DNA of 64,000 nucleotides from assembly GCF_000010305.1 (NCBI RefSeq), contig NC_012489.1, positions 744,001-808,000 on the forward strand, given 5' to 3'. A model generated the notes under the pieces. It had not been told where the DNA came from. It saw only the letters and a program-made list of their open reading frames with translations, and searched no databases. A program made the translations under genes and the position numbers. This document shows, in pieces, positions 17,834 to 27,017 of this stretch; position 1 is the stretch's first letter, and each line of letters opens with the position of its first letter. This DNA comes from Gemmatimonas aurantiaca T-27. Its GTDB lineage: Bacteria > Gemmatimonadota > Gemmatimonadetes > Gemmatimonadales > Gemmatimonadaceae.

Positions 17834-19987
17834 ATGTCACTTTCATCGATGTTGACGCGCCGCCCCTGGATCGGGTGGGTGCTGGTAATCGGGCTCTTTG
17901 GCGGAGCGATCGGGGTCGGCGTGCTGGCCGGCGCCTGGGCGGTTATTTGCCGCAGCGGTCGCTGCCCCTCCATTGCCGCGCTCGAGCAGTACGTCCCGCG
18001 CCAGACCTCCAAGGTCTACGCCGCCGACGGGCGTTTCATCACCGAACTTGGCCTCGAGCGCCGTACGTTGGTGCGCCTGCAGGACATCCCCAAGCACGTC
18101 CGGGATGCCGTGGTGATGACCGAGGACCGCCGGTTCTATCAGCACGCCGGCATCGACTACTTCCGTATCTTCGGCGCCGCGCTGCGCAACATTCGCGCCG
18201 GTGGCTACGCGCAGGGTTTTTCGACCATCACCATGCAGTTGGCCCGCAACGTGTTCTCCGACCGCATTTCGCGCGAGAAGACGCTGCTCCGGAAGGTGAA
18301 GGAAGCCCGCGTCGCCCGTGCCATCGAAATGCGCTACTCGAAGGACAAGATCCTCGAGCTGTACCTCAATCAGGTGTATCTGGGCAACGGCGCCTACGGC
18401 GTGGAGACTGCCTCGCAGCGTTACTTCGGTAAGTCGGTGCGCGATGTCACGGTTGCCGAAGCGGCGGTGTTGGCTGGTTTGCTGAAGGGGCCTGAACGCT
18501 ACAACCCACGCCGGTTTGCCGATCGTGCCATCCAGCGTCGGAACACGGTGCTGGAACTGATGCGCCGCGGTGGCGCCATCAACGACGCCGACGCCTCACT
18601 GGCCAAGGCGTACCCGTTGCAGCTCGCCGAGCGCAGCGAGTCGGGAGATATCGCGCCGTACTTCGTGGAGTGGGTGCGCCAGGAACTCGAAGCGCATTTC
18701 GGCAAGCGTCTCTACGATGAAGGGCTCAAGGTCTACACGTCACTCGACGTGGACATGCAGACGGCCTCGGAGCGTGCCCTCGAGAACCAACTGCAGGCCA
18801 TTGAGGCAGGTCGGCATGGCGCGTACAAGCACCTGACCTACGAAGCGTATCTCGCCCGTAGTGCCGATGGCGGCGAGCGGGGGGCAGCCAATGCGCCATA
18901 CCTCCAGGGCGCGTTCGTGGCCATCGATCCGCGCAGTGGCGCCGTGCGCGCCATGGTGGGCGGACGTGACTTCGGTGACTCCAAGTTCAATCGTGCCGTG
19001 CAGGCGCTGCGGCAGCCCGGCTCCACCTTCAAGCCGGTGGTGTATGCCACGGCCATACACGAAGGATTTGGACCGTCGCAGGTCGTGGACGATTCGCCCA
19101 TCTCGCTCGATCAGGTGAGCGGCGAGACGTGGACCCCGCAGAACTACGATCTCAAGTTCCAGGGCAATGTGCCGCTGCGTCGCGCCCTGTACATGTCGCG
19201 TAACGTGCCGGCCATTCGCACCGGCATGGCGGTGGGTACGGATGCGGTGATCTCGATGGCTCGGCGTTTCGGTATCAGCACACCCATCCCGCCGTATCCG
19301 TCCATCTTCATCGGCTCGGCGGACGTGTATCCGGTGCAGATGATCGGCGCCTACTCGGTGTTTGCCAATCTCGGATTGCACACCACGCCCCACGCCATCC
19401 TCAAGGTGGAGAATGCCGAAGGCAAGGTGATCTGGAAGCCCACGCCGAACCGCGAGGCGGTGCTGTCGCCGGAAGAAGCGTGGCTGATGGTGAGCATGAT
19501 GAAGGACGTGGTGGTGCGTGGCACGGCGGCACGCATCTGGAGCAATGGGTTCCGTGTGCCAGCGGGCGGCAAGACCGGCACCACCAACGATGGCGCCGAC
19601 GTCTGGTTCATCGGGTACACGGCCGATCTGGTGGCCGGTGTGTGGATGGGCTTCGATCGTCCGCAGAAGATCAAATCGAACGCGCAGGGTGGTGAACTGG
19701 CCGCTCCGGCATGGGCTGCATTCATGACCGAGGTGTATCGCCGCAAGCCGCAGCCGCCCGACTGGCCCCGCCCCGATGGTGTGGTCACGCGCGAGGTCGA
19801 TGCGGCCACGGGTCGCCTGGCCAATAGCAGTTGCCTTGGTGCCGTGGTCACGGAGTTTTTCGTGCAGGGCTATGAGCCCACGCAAAGCTGCAGCGATGCC
19901 TCCGGCCCCACGCCGATGAGTGCCGACAGCGCGCGCATCCGCTCCATGCGAGACACGACGAATCCGTTTCGCATTCCGCCGCAGTAG
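17834..19987 (+). CDS. Class A penicillin-binding protein (PBP1A family)
   Basis: Bifunctional peptidoglycan polymerase at the inner membrane. 717 residues: an N-terminal membrane anchor (WIGWVLVIGLFGGAIGVGVL), GT51 glycosyltransferase at about 65-240 with TEDRRFYQHAGID, GFSTITMQLARNVF, RKVKEARVARAIEMRYSKDKILELYLNQVYLG and VAEAAVLAGLLKGPERYNPRR, then a transpeptidase with RQPGSTFKPVVY (nucleophile Ser397), YMSRNVPAIR (SxN) and GGKTGTTND (KTGT). It is divergent from tyrS and 13 bp upstream of an amidohydrolase. All catalytic motifs are intact. Confidence 0.96.
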   Translation: MSLSSMLTRRPWIGWVLVIGLFGGAIGVGVLAGAWAVICRSGRCPSIAALEQYVPRQTSKVYAADGRFITELGLERRTLVRLQDIPKHVRDAVVMTEDRRFYQHAGIDYFRIFGAALRNIRAGGYAQGFSTITMQLARNVFSDRISREKTLLRKVKEARVARAIEMRYSKDKILELYLNQVYLGNGAYGVETASQRYFGKSVRDVTVAEAAVLAGLLKGPERYNPRRFADRAIQRRNTVLELMRRGGAINDADASLAKAYPLQLAERSESGDIAPYFVEWVRQELEAHFGKRLYDEGLKVYTSLDVDMQTASERALENQLQAIEAGRHGAYKHLTYEAYLARSADGGERGAANAPYLQGAFVAIDPRSGAVRAMVGGRDFGDSKFNRAVQALRQPGSTFKPVVYATAIHEGFGPSQVVDDSPISLDQVSGETWTPQNYDLKFQGNVPLRRALYMSRNVPAIRTGMAVGTDAVISMARRFGISTPIPPYPSIFIGSADVYPVQMIGAYSVFANLGLHTTPHAILKVENAEGKVIWKPTPNREAVLSPEEAWLMVSMMKDVVVRGTAARIWSNGFRVPAGGKTGTTNDGADVWFIGYTADLVAGVWMGFDRPQKIKSNAQGGELAAPAWAAFMTEVYRRKPQPPDWPRPDGVVTREVDAATGRLANSSCLGAVVTEFFVQGYEPTQSCSDASGPTPMSADSARIRSMRDTTNPFRIPPQ

Positions 19988-19999
19988 CGAACGTTCGGC

Positions 20000-21424
20000 A
20001 TGACCGTCGGCGCGCACAGGGGGCAACCCGCAGGGTCGCCCGCAGGACAGGCCACACTCTACACCGCAGATTGGGTGCTGCCGATCTCCGCGGCACCCAT
20101 CCGGAACGGTGGTGTGCTGGTGGAGCAGGGCATCATTCGCTGGGTTGGCGCCGTGCGGGAGATGCCTCCCCAAATCACGGATGCGGTGCCGGTCGAGGCC
20201 CTTGGGGCGGCCGTGCTCATGCCTGGCCTGGTCAATGCGCACACCCACCTCGAGCTCACCACACTCCGTGGGTTTCTCGAAGGGTTCGATTTTCGCGATT
20301 GGCTGCGCACGCTCACGGAGGTGCGCCGCGATCTGCTGACGATGGACGATCTCGTCGACGCCTCGCGGGTGGGCATCGCCGAAGCCCTTCGGCATGGCAT
20401 CACCACGATGGCCGACACCACGGACTCGGCGGCGCCGCTACAGGCCATGCACGAACTGGGCGTGCGTGGTATCGGCTACGTGGAGGTGTTTGGTCCCGAT
20501 CCCGCGCAGTGTGCGACATCGATTGCGCGCCTGCAGGAACGGGTACTGACGCTGCGCGCGCAGGATACATCGCTGGTGCAGGTCGGTGTGTCACCGCATG
20601 CGCCGTACACCGTGAGCGCCGCGCTCTTTGCGGCCACGGCGACGTTGGCCCGTGAGCAGGCCTTGCCGATGGCGGTGCACATCGCGGAGAGCGCAGCAGA
20701 AACCGCGTTCGTGCGTGACGGCGCGGGGGCCTTTGCCGAGCGATTGCAGGCGCGTGGCATTGCCGTGGCACCGCAGGCGCGCTCACCCATCGCGCTGCTC
20801 GATGCCTGCGGCGTATTGGCATGCCGGCCACTGCTCATTCACGCCATTCGCGTGGACGATGAAGATCTGGCGCGTGTGGCCGACCGTGGTGCGCGCATTG
20901 TGCATTGCCCGATCTCGAACGCCAAACTCGGTCACGGAATCGCGCCGCTCGATCGCATGCTCGCGCACGGCGTGGCGGTTGGTCTGGGTTCGGACTCGGT
21001 GGCCAGCAACGATCGCATGCATCTGCTCGACGAAGCGCGCCAGGCCACGCTGTGGCACGCGGTCCGTTCCGGCGTGCCCGATTCCCTCGATGCCCACACC
21101 GCGCTGCGTCTCGCCACCCAGGGTGGTGCGGATGCGTTGGGATTGGGAGACGTGATCGGAACGCTCGACACGGGAAAGGCCGCCGATCTCGTGGCGTTTC
21201 CGCTGGATGTGGCGCTGGTGGGGCCGGTCTTTGACCCGGCCGTCACGCTGGTCCACGTATTGGCAGGGCGTGCCGAGGCGTCGTTTGTCAGTGTGGCCGG
21301 CGCGGTGCTCGTCCGTAACGGATCGGTGACAGTGGGTGCCGCCTCACTGATCGACGGCAGTATGACACGACTGGTCGCAGCGGCATCGCGCCTCGAGCAG
21401 TGGCGGCATCGCGGTCCGGCGTGA
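20000..21424 (+). CDS. Amidohydrolase, MtaD/SAH deaminase-like
   Basis: 474 residues of the COG0402 amidohydrolase superfamily: LMPGLVNAHTHLELTTL (metal-binding HxH), GVSPHAPYTVS, MAVHIAESAAETAFV (metal His), LLIHAIRVDDEDL, IVHCPISNAKLGHGIAPL and GLGSDSVASNDRMHLLDEAR (catalytic Asp). The set fits deaminases of the methylthioadenosine/S-adenosylhomocysteine and aminofutalosine groups; sequence alone does not separate those substrates. If it acts on aminofutalosine it would feed menaquinone synthesis, but no mqn gene is present here. Confidence 0.86.
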   Translation: MTVGAHRGQPAGSPAGQATLYTADWVLPISAAPIRNGGVLVEQGIIRWVGAVREMPPQITDAVPVEALGAAVLMPGLVNAHTHLELTTLRGFLEGFDFRDWLRTLTEVRRDLLTMDDLVDASRVGIAEALRHGITTMADTTDSAAPLQAMHELGVRGIGYVEVFGPDPAQCATSIARLQERVLTLRAQDTSLVQVGVSPHAPYTVSAALFAATATLAREQALPMAVHIAESAAETAFVRDGAGAFAERLQARGIAVAPQARSPIALLDACGVLACRPLLIHAIRVDDEDLARVADRGARIVHCPISNAKLGHGIAPLDRMLAHGVAVGLGSDSVASNDRMHLLDEARQATLWHAVRSGVPDSLDAHTALRLATQGGADALGLGDVIGTLDTGKAADLVAFPLDVALVGPVFDPAVTLVHVLAGRAEASFVSVAGAVLVRNGSVTVGAASLIDGSMTRLVAAASRLEQWRHRGPA

Positions 21425-21435
21425 TATGCTTCGTG

Positions 21436-21543
21436 ATGCGCATCCACCGTGTCCAGCTCCTTCAGAGCCGTCGCAGGCCGCCCAGTAGTCCGCGTCGGAG
21501 TGCTTCCAGGGACACGGTCATTCTTCGGATGGCGCGTTTCTAG
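21436..21543 (+). CDS. Possible 35-residue Arg-rich leader ORF
   Basis: An ATG at 21436 opens a short frame ending in TAG at 21541: MRIHRVQLLQSRRRPPSSPR and so on, nine or more Arg in 35 residues. The same bases fold as an imperfect long hairpin (gcgcatcc...accgtgtcc against ggacacggt...ggatggcgc), so this may be a structured RNA and not a peptide. A terminator-like hairpin follows before the HNH gene, which would suit attenuation. No ribosome binding site is obvious. Confidence 0.3.
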   Translation: MRIHRVQLLQSRRRPPSSPRRSASRDTVILRMARF

Positions 21544-21554
21544 TCTCCACCAAT

Positions 21555-21610
21555 TCCCCGCTGTTTGCCGGCCGGCCTCCGAGTCGACGCACCAGCGGGG
21601 ATTTGTTTTT
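21555..21610 (+). terminator. Terminator-like hairpin upstream of the HNH gene
   Basis: Arms tccccgctg (21555-21563) and cagcgggga (21593-21601) pair over a 29-nt loop that itself contains the self-complementary gccggccggc; the following bases atttgttttt are T-rich. It could terminate the amidohydrolase transcript or serve as an attenuator for the HNH gene 43 bp downstream. Confidence 0.65.
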
Positions 21611-21653
21611 GGGGACATCAGGTCGACTGCAGCAATTCAGCGGAGGGTAGGGC

Positions 21654-22241
21654 GTGATCGCCGGATGTCTCGCACTGAATGCGTCGTACGAACCACTGAC
21701 GATGGTCCCGCTGCGGCGGGCCCTGCGTCTCGTCATCGACGGGAAAGCGGAAATCGTCGAAGCCGAGCGTGGAGTGCCGGTGCGGTCGGAGAAGCGGGCG
21801 TTCCCGCGCCCCGCCGTGATCCGACTCACCCGCTTCGTGCATGTGCCACGTCGCTTCCGCCGTCAGGTCACCAATACGTTTCTGTTCGCGCGTGATGACT
21901 ACCAGTGTCAGTACTGTGGTCGTCGCTCGAATGAACTGAAGACGCGCGAATCCCTGACGCGTGATCATCTCATTCCGATGTCGCGCGGTGGCACCAACGA
22001 ATGGTCGAACGTGGTCACCGCCTGCAGCTCCTGCAACACCCGCAAGGCGAATCGCCTGCCGGCGGAAATCGGCATGGTGCCCCTGCACGTGCCGACCGAG
22101 CCGCACTTTGTGCACCTGTCGTGGGCGGTGCGACGCCTGACCCCGATCCAGGCGCAGTACATCCGCACGTTTTATGGTGAGGACACGCTGCGGGAACTGC
22201 AGAAGATCGAACACGGAACCCCGGTGCGCGCGGCGCATTGA
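21654..22241 (+). CDS. HNH endonuclease family protein
   Basis: 195 residues from a GTG start (the frame has no upstream ATG). N-terminal NASYEPLTMVPLRRALRLVIDGKAEIV is characteristic of a widespread small HNH family. The HNH core shows CQYCGRRSNELKTRESLTRDHLIPMSRGGTNEWSNVVTACSSCNTRKANRLP: two CxxC zinc pairs, the DH catalytic pair and the Asn. These stand-alone HNH proteins are mostly of unknown role; they are not tied to a mobile element here. It is convergent with the DUF4390 gene 49 bp away. Confidence 0.88.
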   Translation: MIAGCLALNASYEPLTMVPLRRALRLVIDGKAEIVEAERGVPVRSEKRAFPRPAVIRLTRFVHVPRRFRRQVTNTFLFARDDYQCQYCGRRSNELKTRESLTRDHLIPMSRGGTNEWSNVVTACSSCNTRKANRLPAEIGMVPLHVPTEPHFVHLSWAVRRLTPIQAQYIRTFYGEDTLRELQKIEHGTPVRAAH

Positions 22242-22290
22242 GCGCCCGGGGCCTGGTGTGCACCTGCACCGGGCTCCCCGCATGGGTTGG

Positions 22291-22938
22291 TCAGAATAAG
22301 GTCGACGGACTGCGGGCTTCCAGTCTGCGCACCTCGCCGCCCAACAAACGGCTGGCGAGTGTGCGCACACCGCGTGTGAGCGCCGAGGCCGGGCTGCGCT
22401 TACCCTGCACGGCGGGGGCCGCCTCACCTCGTAGCCAGCGATCGAGTTCGTCCAGATCACTCACCTGCAGCGATTGCAACTCGGCCTGCACGAGCACGTA
22501 GCTCTTTTTGCCACGCGGCGGGGACGGCAGTGCGGGGGCAAACGCGAGTTCCATCGCTGCACGCGCGTCAGCAAAACGTGTGTAGCTCCCCAATGAGGTG
22601 ATGGCGCCGGCCACACGCCGCACCACCTCATAGCTGCGATCGATGACGTCATAACGCACGATGATGTCCCACTCGGCGCGGCCATTCACATCGTCGAACC
22701 AACGACCTTCCGACCAGAGTTCCGCGCGGACGTGCAGGCGCGCGGGAAATCCACTGCGGACCATTTCGTCGAACGGCTTTTCGGCCAGCACCCCGCGCAC
22801 GGCAATCACCGGCGGATAGTTCGTCGGGCTGATACGGATATCGATCTCCGGTTTCCCCTGCGCCCATGCGGCGGCACTGCTGCTCACCAGGAGCAGCAGT
22901 GCAACCACGAAGCGCAGGAGGGGGCGGATCGAGCGCAC
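22291..22938 (-). CDS. Exported DUF4390 protein
   Basis: 215 residues with a signal peptide (LLRFVVALLLLVSSSAAAWAQ). The body shows the DUF4390 pattern of a beta-rich envelope protein: FPARLHVRAELWSEGRWFDDV, WDIIVRYDVIDRSYEVVRR and SYVLVQAELQSLQVSDLDELDRWLRG. In betaproteobacteria DUF4390 genes sit directly beside ntrY-ntrX; here one sits two genes downstream of an NtrX-like regulator, behind a barrel protein. That conserved link supports reading the upstream pair as NtrYX-like. Function of the family is not known to me. Confidence 0.8.
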   Translation of the reverse strand: MRSIRPLLRFVVALLLLVSSSAAAWAQGKPEIDIRISPTNYPPVIAVRGVLAEKPFDEMVRSGFPARLHVRAELWSEGRWFDDVNGRAEWDIIVRYDVIDRSYEVVRRVAGAITSLGSYTRFADARAAMELAFAPALPSPPRGKKSYVLVQAELQSLQVSDLDELDRWLRGEAAPAVQGKRSPASALTRGVRTLASRLLGGEVRRLEARSPSTLF

Positions 22939-22950
22939 CAGAAATTCAGA

Positions 22951-24813
22951 TCAGAAGCGACGTGACAAGCGCACGTACACGTTGGGTGACTGACCGCTCT
23001 CGGACACCGCCTGCGCGATGTACACGCCGAAACTGCCGAAGTCGAAACCACCGCCAATGTCGGTGCGCCAGCCGCTGATCGGCGGCAACTTGCTGCGGCC
23101 GAAGGTGAGGTCCGCGATGGTCGGGCTGCCGGCATCACTCACCAGCCAGCCGCGTCCCGAGTTCGCGAAGATCACCCACGTGCCATCGCCGCGCACACCG
23201 TTGAATCCCCAGCGACGATCACCGTAGTTGTCATCGCCGAACAGGTTGATGCGGAAGTCGCCCTTCCACTCGAGCTGCGCCAGCACCATGCGGTCACACT
23301 GCGCGGGCCGTCCAAGCGCGATGTAGGCGCTCTCGTCGCCCGTGGCACAGGTGCCCACATCATTGCTGCCGATCATGCGCCGGAAGTCGAAGCCCGGCAG
23401 TGCATCGATGCCACTGACGGCGAGCCGTCGTTGAATGGGCAGGGCATCGCCGTTCACCCAACCACCAGCCACGACACGCATGTTGAGCTGCGCCTGCGGT
23501 CCAAGGCGGTTGTAGCGCCGCAGGTCCACGAACGCGCGTGAGTACTCTGTTTCGACACTGCCCTGTGGTTCGGTGGGGATGCCGCGCAATCCCGCCGTCA
23601 ACGGGCCGAATCGGTCGATGGTGCCGGAGCCGCGTTCCCACTCACCGCGCAGATACCATCCCGAGCGGGGATTCTCCGGGTTGGTACGTGTGTCGAGCAC
23701 CGCAGACACGGTGAGCAGGTCCATCACGCCTTCATCGGCCGCCGGGTTCACCCGCCATGGTGTGTCGCCCGAGAAGATGGACCACACGTCGCGCATGCGC
23801 CGGCTGCTCCAGCGTTCGCGGCCATACGACGCGCGCAGTTCCGAACCACGCCCGGAGAACAGCGACACATATCCCTGCCCACCATGGCGTTGCCAGTAGT
23901 CACGATAGTCACGCGTGAAGAGGAACGCGTTGAGACCCACTTCGGCGTCGGTGAGCTGCCAACGCTCCATGGCTTCCACTTCATCGAACAGACGACCGCC
24001 AACGGCCACCCCGTGGCGATTGCCCTGACGCACTTCGAACAGCGCGCGGTGGCCGAGGTTTTCGCGATCCCAACGCAGGCCGTCGCCGGTCCGGAAGATC
24101 CCGAACAGCTCGGCTCTGATGCGCGTGTCCTCTGCCCGTGCCCGGAAGCGCGGCCCAATGATGATGGGCAGACCTTCCACGCGATTGTACGTGTGGGCGG
24201 TGGTCACGAACAACTGGCTTTCGGAACTGTTGGAGCGTTCATCACGCACCCACTGCGACCAGCGGCCGAAGAAATCGGTATCGGCCACCAGCGTGTCGGC
24301 ACTTTCGTGGTATCGGTAGCGGGCGCTCCACACGCGGATCTCACCCGTGACGTTGGGGCGCTCCGGAGATTCGAAGGTGCCACCGAGCACGGTGAGCGAC
24401 CCATCGATGCGTGAGCCGTCCACCAACAAGGCATCACCATTGAGAACCACCACGTGGCCTGTGACCACGCCGGCGAGGCGCGTATTGCCATCCAGCACCG
24501 CCAGGTCGCCACGGACCGTGTCGGTGGAGGCGAGGTTGAACTCCCCGCGCACGCGTCGGGTGGATGCGGCGTTGAAGATGCGAGTCACCTCGAGCGCCAC
24601 ATCGCGCGGAACGCCACCGATGCGGCGGTCGCTGGCGCGATTGTCACGACTGCCATCACGACCGCTGTCCCGTTGCGCCTCGATCCCGGACATGGGGATC
24701 AGCGCCGCCATCATCGCGGTGAACAGCAATGCGGCGCGCAGCAAGGGGGGGAGAACAGACCGCGAACGGGACATGGACATGAGTTGACCGGAGGGACGGG
24801 CGGGGGGATTCAT
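22951..24813 (-). CDS. Outer-membrane beta-barrel with polymer-like N-terminal repeats
   Basis: 620 residues from the second of two adjacent ATGs (24813), the one with GGAG at a 6-nt spacing; the first is at 24816. A signal peptide follows a basic start (PPLLRAALLFTAMMAALIPM). Residues about 90-170 carry short V-x-G/VLNG/VLGG repeats (DTVRGDLAVLDGN, GVVTGHVVVLNGDALLVDGS, GSLTVLGG) that look like a bactofilin-type beta-helix. The remaining 450 residues are alternating barrel strands resembling the Omp85/surface-antigen barrel and end in the aromatic YVRLSRRF, as expected for BAM-inserted proteins. Located between NtrX-like and DUF4390 genes on the same strand; role unknown. Confidence 0.75.
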   Translation of the reverse strand: MNPPARPSGQLMSMSRSRSVLPPLLRAALLFTAMMAALIPMSGIEAQRDSGRDGSRDNRASDRRIGGVPRDVALEVTRIFNAASTRRVRGEFNLASTDTVRGDLAVLDGNTRLAGVVTGHVVVLNGDALLVDGSRIDGSLTVLGGTFESPERPNVTGEIRVWSARYRYHESADTLVADTDFFGRWSQWVRDERSNSSESQLFVTTAHTYNRVEGLPIIIGPRFRARAEDTRIRAELFGIFRTGDGLRWDRENLGHRALFEVRQGNRHGVAVGGRLFDEVEAMERWQLTDAEVGLNAFLFTRDYRDYWQRHGGQGYVSLFSGRGSELRASYGRERWSSRRMRDVWSIFSGDTPWRVNPAADEGVMDLLTVSAVLDTRTNPENPRSGWYLRGEWERGSGTIDRFGPLTAGLRGIPTEPQGSVETEYSRAFVDLRRYNRLGPQAQLNMRVVAGGWVNGDALPIQRRLAVSGIDALPGFDFRRMIGSNDVGTCATGDESAYIALGRPAQCDRMVLAQLEWKGDFRINLFGDDNYGDRRWGFNGVRGDGTWVIFANSGRGWLVSDAGSPTIADLTFGRSKLPPISGWRTDIGGGFDFGSFGVYIAQAVSESGQSPNVYVRLSRRF

Positions 24814-25004
24814 CATGAACTCCATCTGAAGGTCGCTGCCCGAGAGAGCAAGACACGTACCATTGGCCTTTCCCCTCCCAGCAGAGTGTGGCATGCGTCC
24901 TTCAGAGAGACACGCCTGTGTCGGAGTGCAACGCACCGCGGAGCCCCGACAGTTGCACACCAGCAAATGGTTTGAAAATGACGAATCCCGGAAACGACGA
25001 ACGA

Positions 25005-26423
25005 CTACTCGGGGGCTGATGCCAACCCGAGCCGTCGCATCCGACGATACAAGTTGGGGCGGTCCGTTTGCAGTCGTCGCGCGGCTTCGGCCACATTCCC
25101 ATCACTTTGCGCCAGTGCCGCCGAGATCAGCCGTCGTTCATAGGCATCGAGGGCATCACTGAGGGGCATGTGCGCTGCCGATGCTGGATCCGGCGTGTCC
25201 ACCTCCGTTCCCGCCTCGGTACCCGAGGGCACGGCCGACGTGGCGCCGGGCAGCGCCGCTGTTTCGGGCAGCACCTGACGCACTTCGGTGCGGGTGACCT
25301 CGGAGCCGGCGTGCAGAATGGCCAACCGTTCCACGACGTTGGCCAGTTCGCGGATATTGCCGGGCCACCGGTAAGCGCTGAGCGCCCCGAGCGCACTTTC
25401 GTGCCACTGCACCAGCGGCCGACCGGTGCGGGTGCGATGACGTGCCGAGAAGTGACGCACCAGTGCCGGCAGGTCGCCCGGCCGGTCACGCAGCGGCGGC
25501 AAGTGAATGGGGATCACGTTCAGACGGAAGAACAGATCCTCTCGGAAGCTGCCGTCGGCCACGGCACGTGTCAGATCCTTGTTGGTGGCTGCCAGGATGC
25601 GCACATCCACCTTGATCGGCTTTCCACCACCCACACGTTCGATCTCACGCGCCTCGATCGCTCGCAGCAGCTTGGCCTGGGCTTCGGCCCCGAGATCACC
25701 GACCTCGTCGAGAAACAGGGTGCCCGTATGGGCCAGCTCGAACCGACCAATGCGGCGCTCAGTGGCCCCGGTGAACGCGCCCCGCTCGTGCCCGAACATC
25801 TCGCTCTCCACGAGATCGCGCGGAATAGCCGCACAATTGACGCGCACAAACGGCCGATCCCGACGGGCGCTCGAGACATGCAAGGCTGCCGCCGCGAGTT
25901 CCTTGCCGGTGCCGGACTCGCCGGTGATCAGCACGCGGGCATCGGTGGGGCCAACACGCGCGAGCAGCGCCCGCACGTCGCGCATCGCGGGCGAGTCGCC
26001 GATCATCTCGCCGGAGATGCCCAGATCTTCGCGCAGGGCGGCTGCGGCCCGTCGCGCCTGACGCAACTCGAACGCCGAAGCCAGTGCGAGCAGCACGCCC
26101 TCAGGCGTGAGCGGCTTTTCGAGGAATGTGAATGCCCCCAGTCGGGTGGCACGCACCGCGTCGGTGAGCGCCGCCCGCCCGCTCATCATGACCACCGGCA
26201 TGTCCGGGCGTCGCTCGCGCAGCTTTTCCAGCAAGCCCAGCCCGTCCAGATCGCCCGGCATCATCAGGTCGATCAGCGCCACGTCCGGCTCCGAGGTCTC
26301 GGCAAGCGCGAGACCCGTGGAGCCGTCGGAGGCATCACGCACGTCGTAGCCTTCGGAGCTCAGCAACGCTCCGACCATACGCCGGATATTGGGTTCGTCG
26401 TCGACGATCAGGACGCTGGGCAC
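25005..26423 (-). CDS. NtrC/NtrX-type sigma-54 response regulator
   Basis: 472 residues. Receiver at 1-120 with VLIVDDEPNIRRMV, VALIDLMMPG (phosphoacceptor Asp) and FTFLEKPLTPE. The AAA+ domain has Walker A GESGTGKELAAAAL, the sigma-54 contact GAFTGA in GHERGAFTGATERRIGR, Walker B TLFLDEVGDLG and RFRLN-type FREDLFFRLNVIPIHLP, then RWPGNIRELANVVERL. The C-terminal Fis-type helix-turn-helix is SDGNVAEAARRLQTDRPNLYRRM. All features of a sigma-54 activator are intact. Its kinase is encoded at 27523-28914 with two membrane proteins in between. The DUF4390 link supports NtrX. Confidence 0.93.
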   Translation of the reverse strand: MPSVLIVDDEPNIRRMVGALLSSEGYDVRDASDGSTGLALAETSEPDVALIDLMMPGDLDGLGLLEKLRERRPDMPVVMMSGRAALTDAVRATRLGAFTFLEKPLTPEGVLLALASAFELRQARRAAAALREDLGISGEMIGDSPAMRDVRALLARVGPTDARVLITGESGTGKELAAAALHVSSARRDRPFVRVNCAAIPRDLVESEMFGHERGAFTGATERRIGRFELAHTGTLFLDEVGDLGAEAQAKLLRAIEAREIERVGGGKPIKVDVRILAATNKDLTRAVADGSFREDLFFRLNVIPIHLPPLRDRPGDLPALVRHFSARHRTRTGRPLVQWHESALGALSAYRWPGNIRELANVVERLAILHAGSEVTRTEVRQVLPETAALPGATSAVPSGTEAGTEVDTPDPASAAHMPLSDALDAYERRLISAALAQSDGNVAEAARRLQTDRPNLYRRMRRLGLASAPE

Positions 26424-26432
26424 GGCCGTGAA

Positions 26433-27017
26433 CTAGCGCGACGCCGTGTGTGACGACACGGGCACCGGCTCACCGCGCTCCGTCAGCACCCGCGTGGTGA
26501 AACGCTGAGCCTCGGAGACTTTTTCCATCTCCACCGCCACCGTGTCGAGATTGCGTTCCATGTTCTCGAAGCGTGATTCGAACTGCTGTCGCAGTGCCGA
26601 CTCCTGCGCGGCTGCACTGCCGCGACGATCGATGTACCGCGCGATGGCCCGCGCAATCGGCCAACCGATGCAGAGAAATCCCACGGCGGCGGCGAACGCC
26701 CACGAGATCTTCACCAAGCCATCGGGTACGACATCGCGAATGGGCACCGTCGTGCTGGTCTGGCCCTGCTGCACATGGATGCCGAGACCATCGACGCGCA
26801 CCGTGATATCGGGGTCCGGGCCATTGGTGGGAAAGACAATGGTGCCGGGCTGCCGCTGCGCCTGGGCCTCTGCCCGTGCGGCATCCTGGGCCGCCGTGCG
26901 TGCGGCCTGCGTCGCATCGCGCGCGCCTTCCATGGCAGCACGCACGGCCTCGTTGATCTCCTTTTCGAGCTGCGCGCCATCGAGTGACCGCGCTGGCTGA
27001 CCGGCCTGCTGCATCAT
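26433..27017 (-). CDS. One-helix membrane protein, paralogue of its upstream neighbour
   Basis: 194 residues, no family recognised. Residues 10-55 form an Ala/Arg/Gln-rich helix, 60-100 a beta-rich patch (DITVRVDGLGIHVQQGQ), one membrane helix at about 108-130 (ISWAFAAAVGFLCIGWPIA), and a basic then coiled C-terminal region. The end, RNLDTVAVEMEKVSEAQRF then TTRVLTERGE, parallels the neighbour's EQAVELVAVEVERISEGQRF then TAKLLAERS. It overlaps the upstream gene by 4 bp and lies 9 bp before the regulator. A sensor accessory or signal-modulating role is inferred from position only. Confidence 0.7.
   Translation of the reverse strand: MMQQAGQPARSLDGAQLEKEINEAVRAAMEGARDATQAARTAAQDAARAEAQAQRQPGTIVFPTNGPDPDITVRVDGLGIHVQQGQTSTTVPIRDVVPDGLVKISWAFAAAVGFLCIGWPIARAIARYIDRRGSAAAQESALRQQFESRFENMERNLDTVAVEMEKVSEAQRFTTRVLTERGEPVPVSSHTASR

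Noticed and set aside
24814-25004. Possible sigma-54 promoter before the barrel gene
   Set aside because: Only a weak GG-N10-GC match; TGGCAC and TTGC elements are absent.
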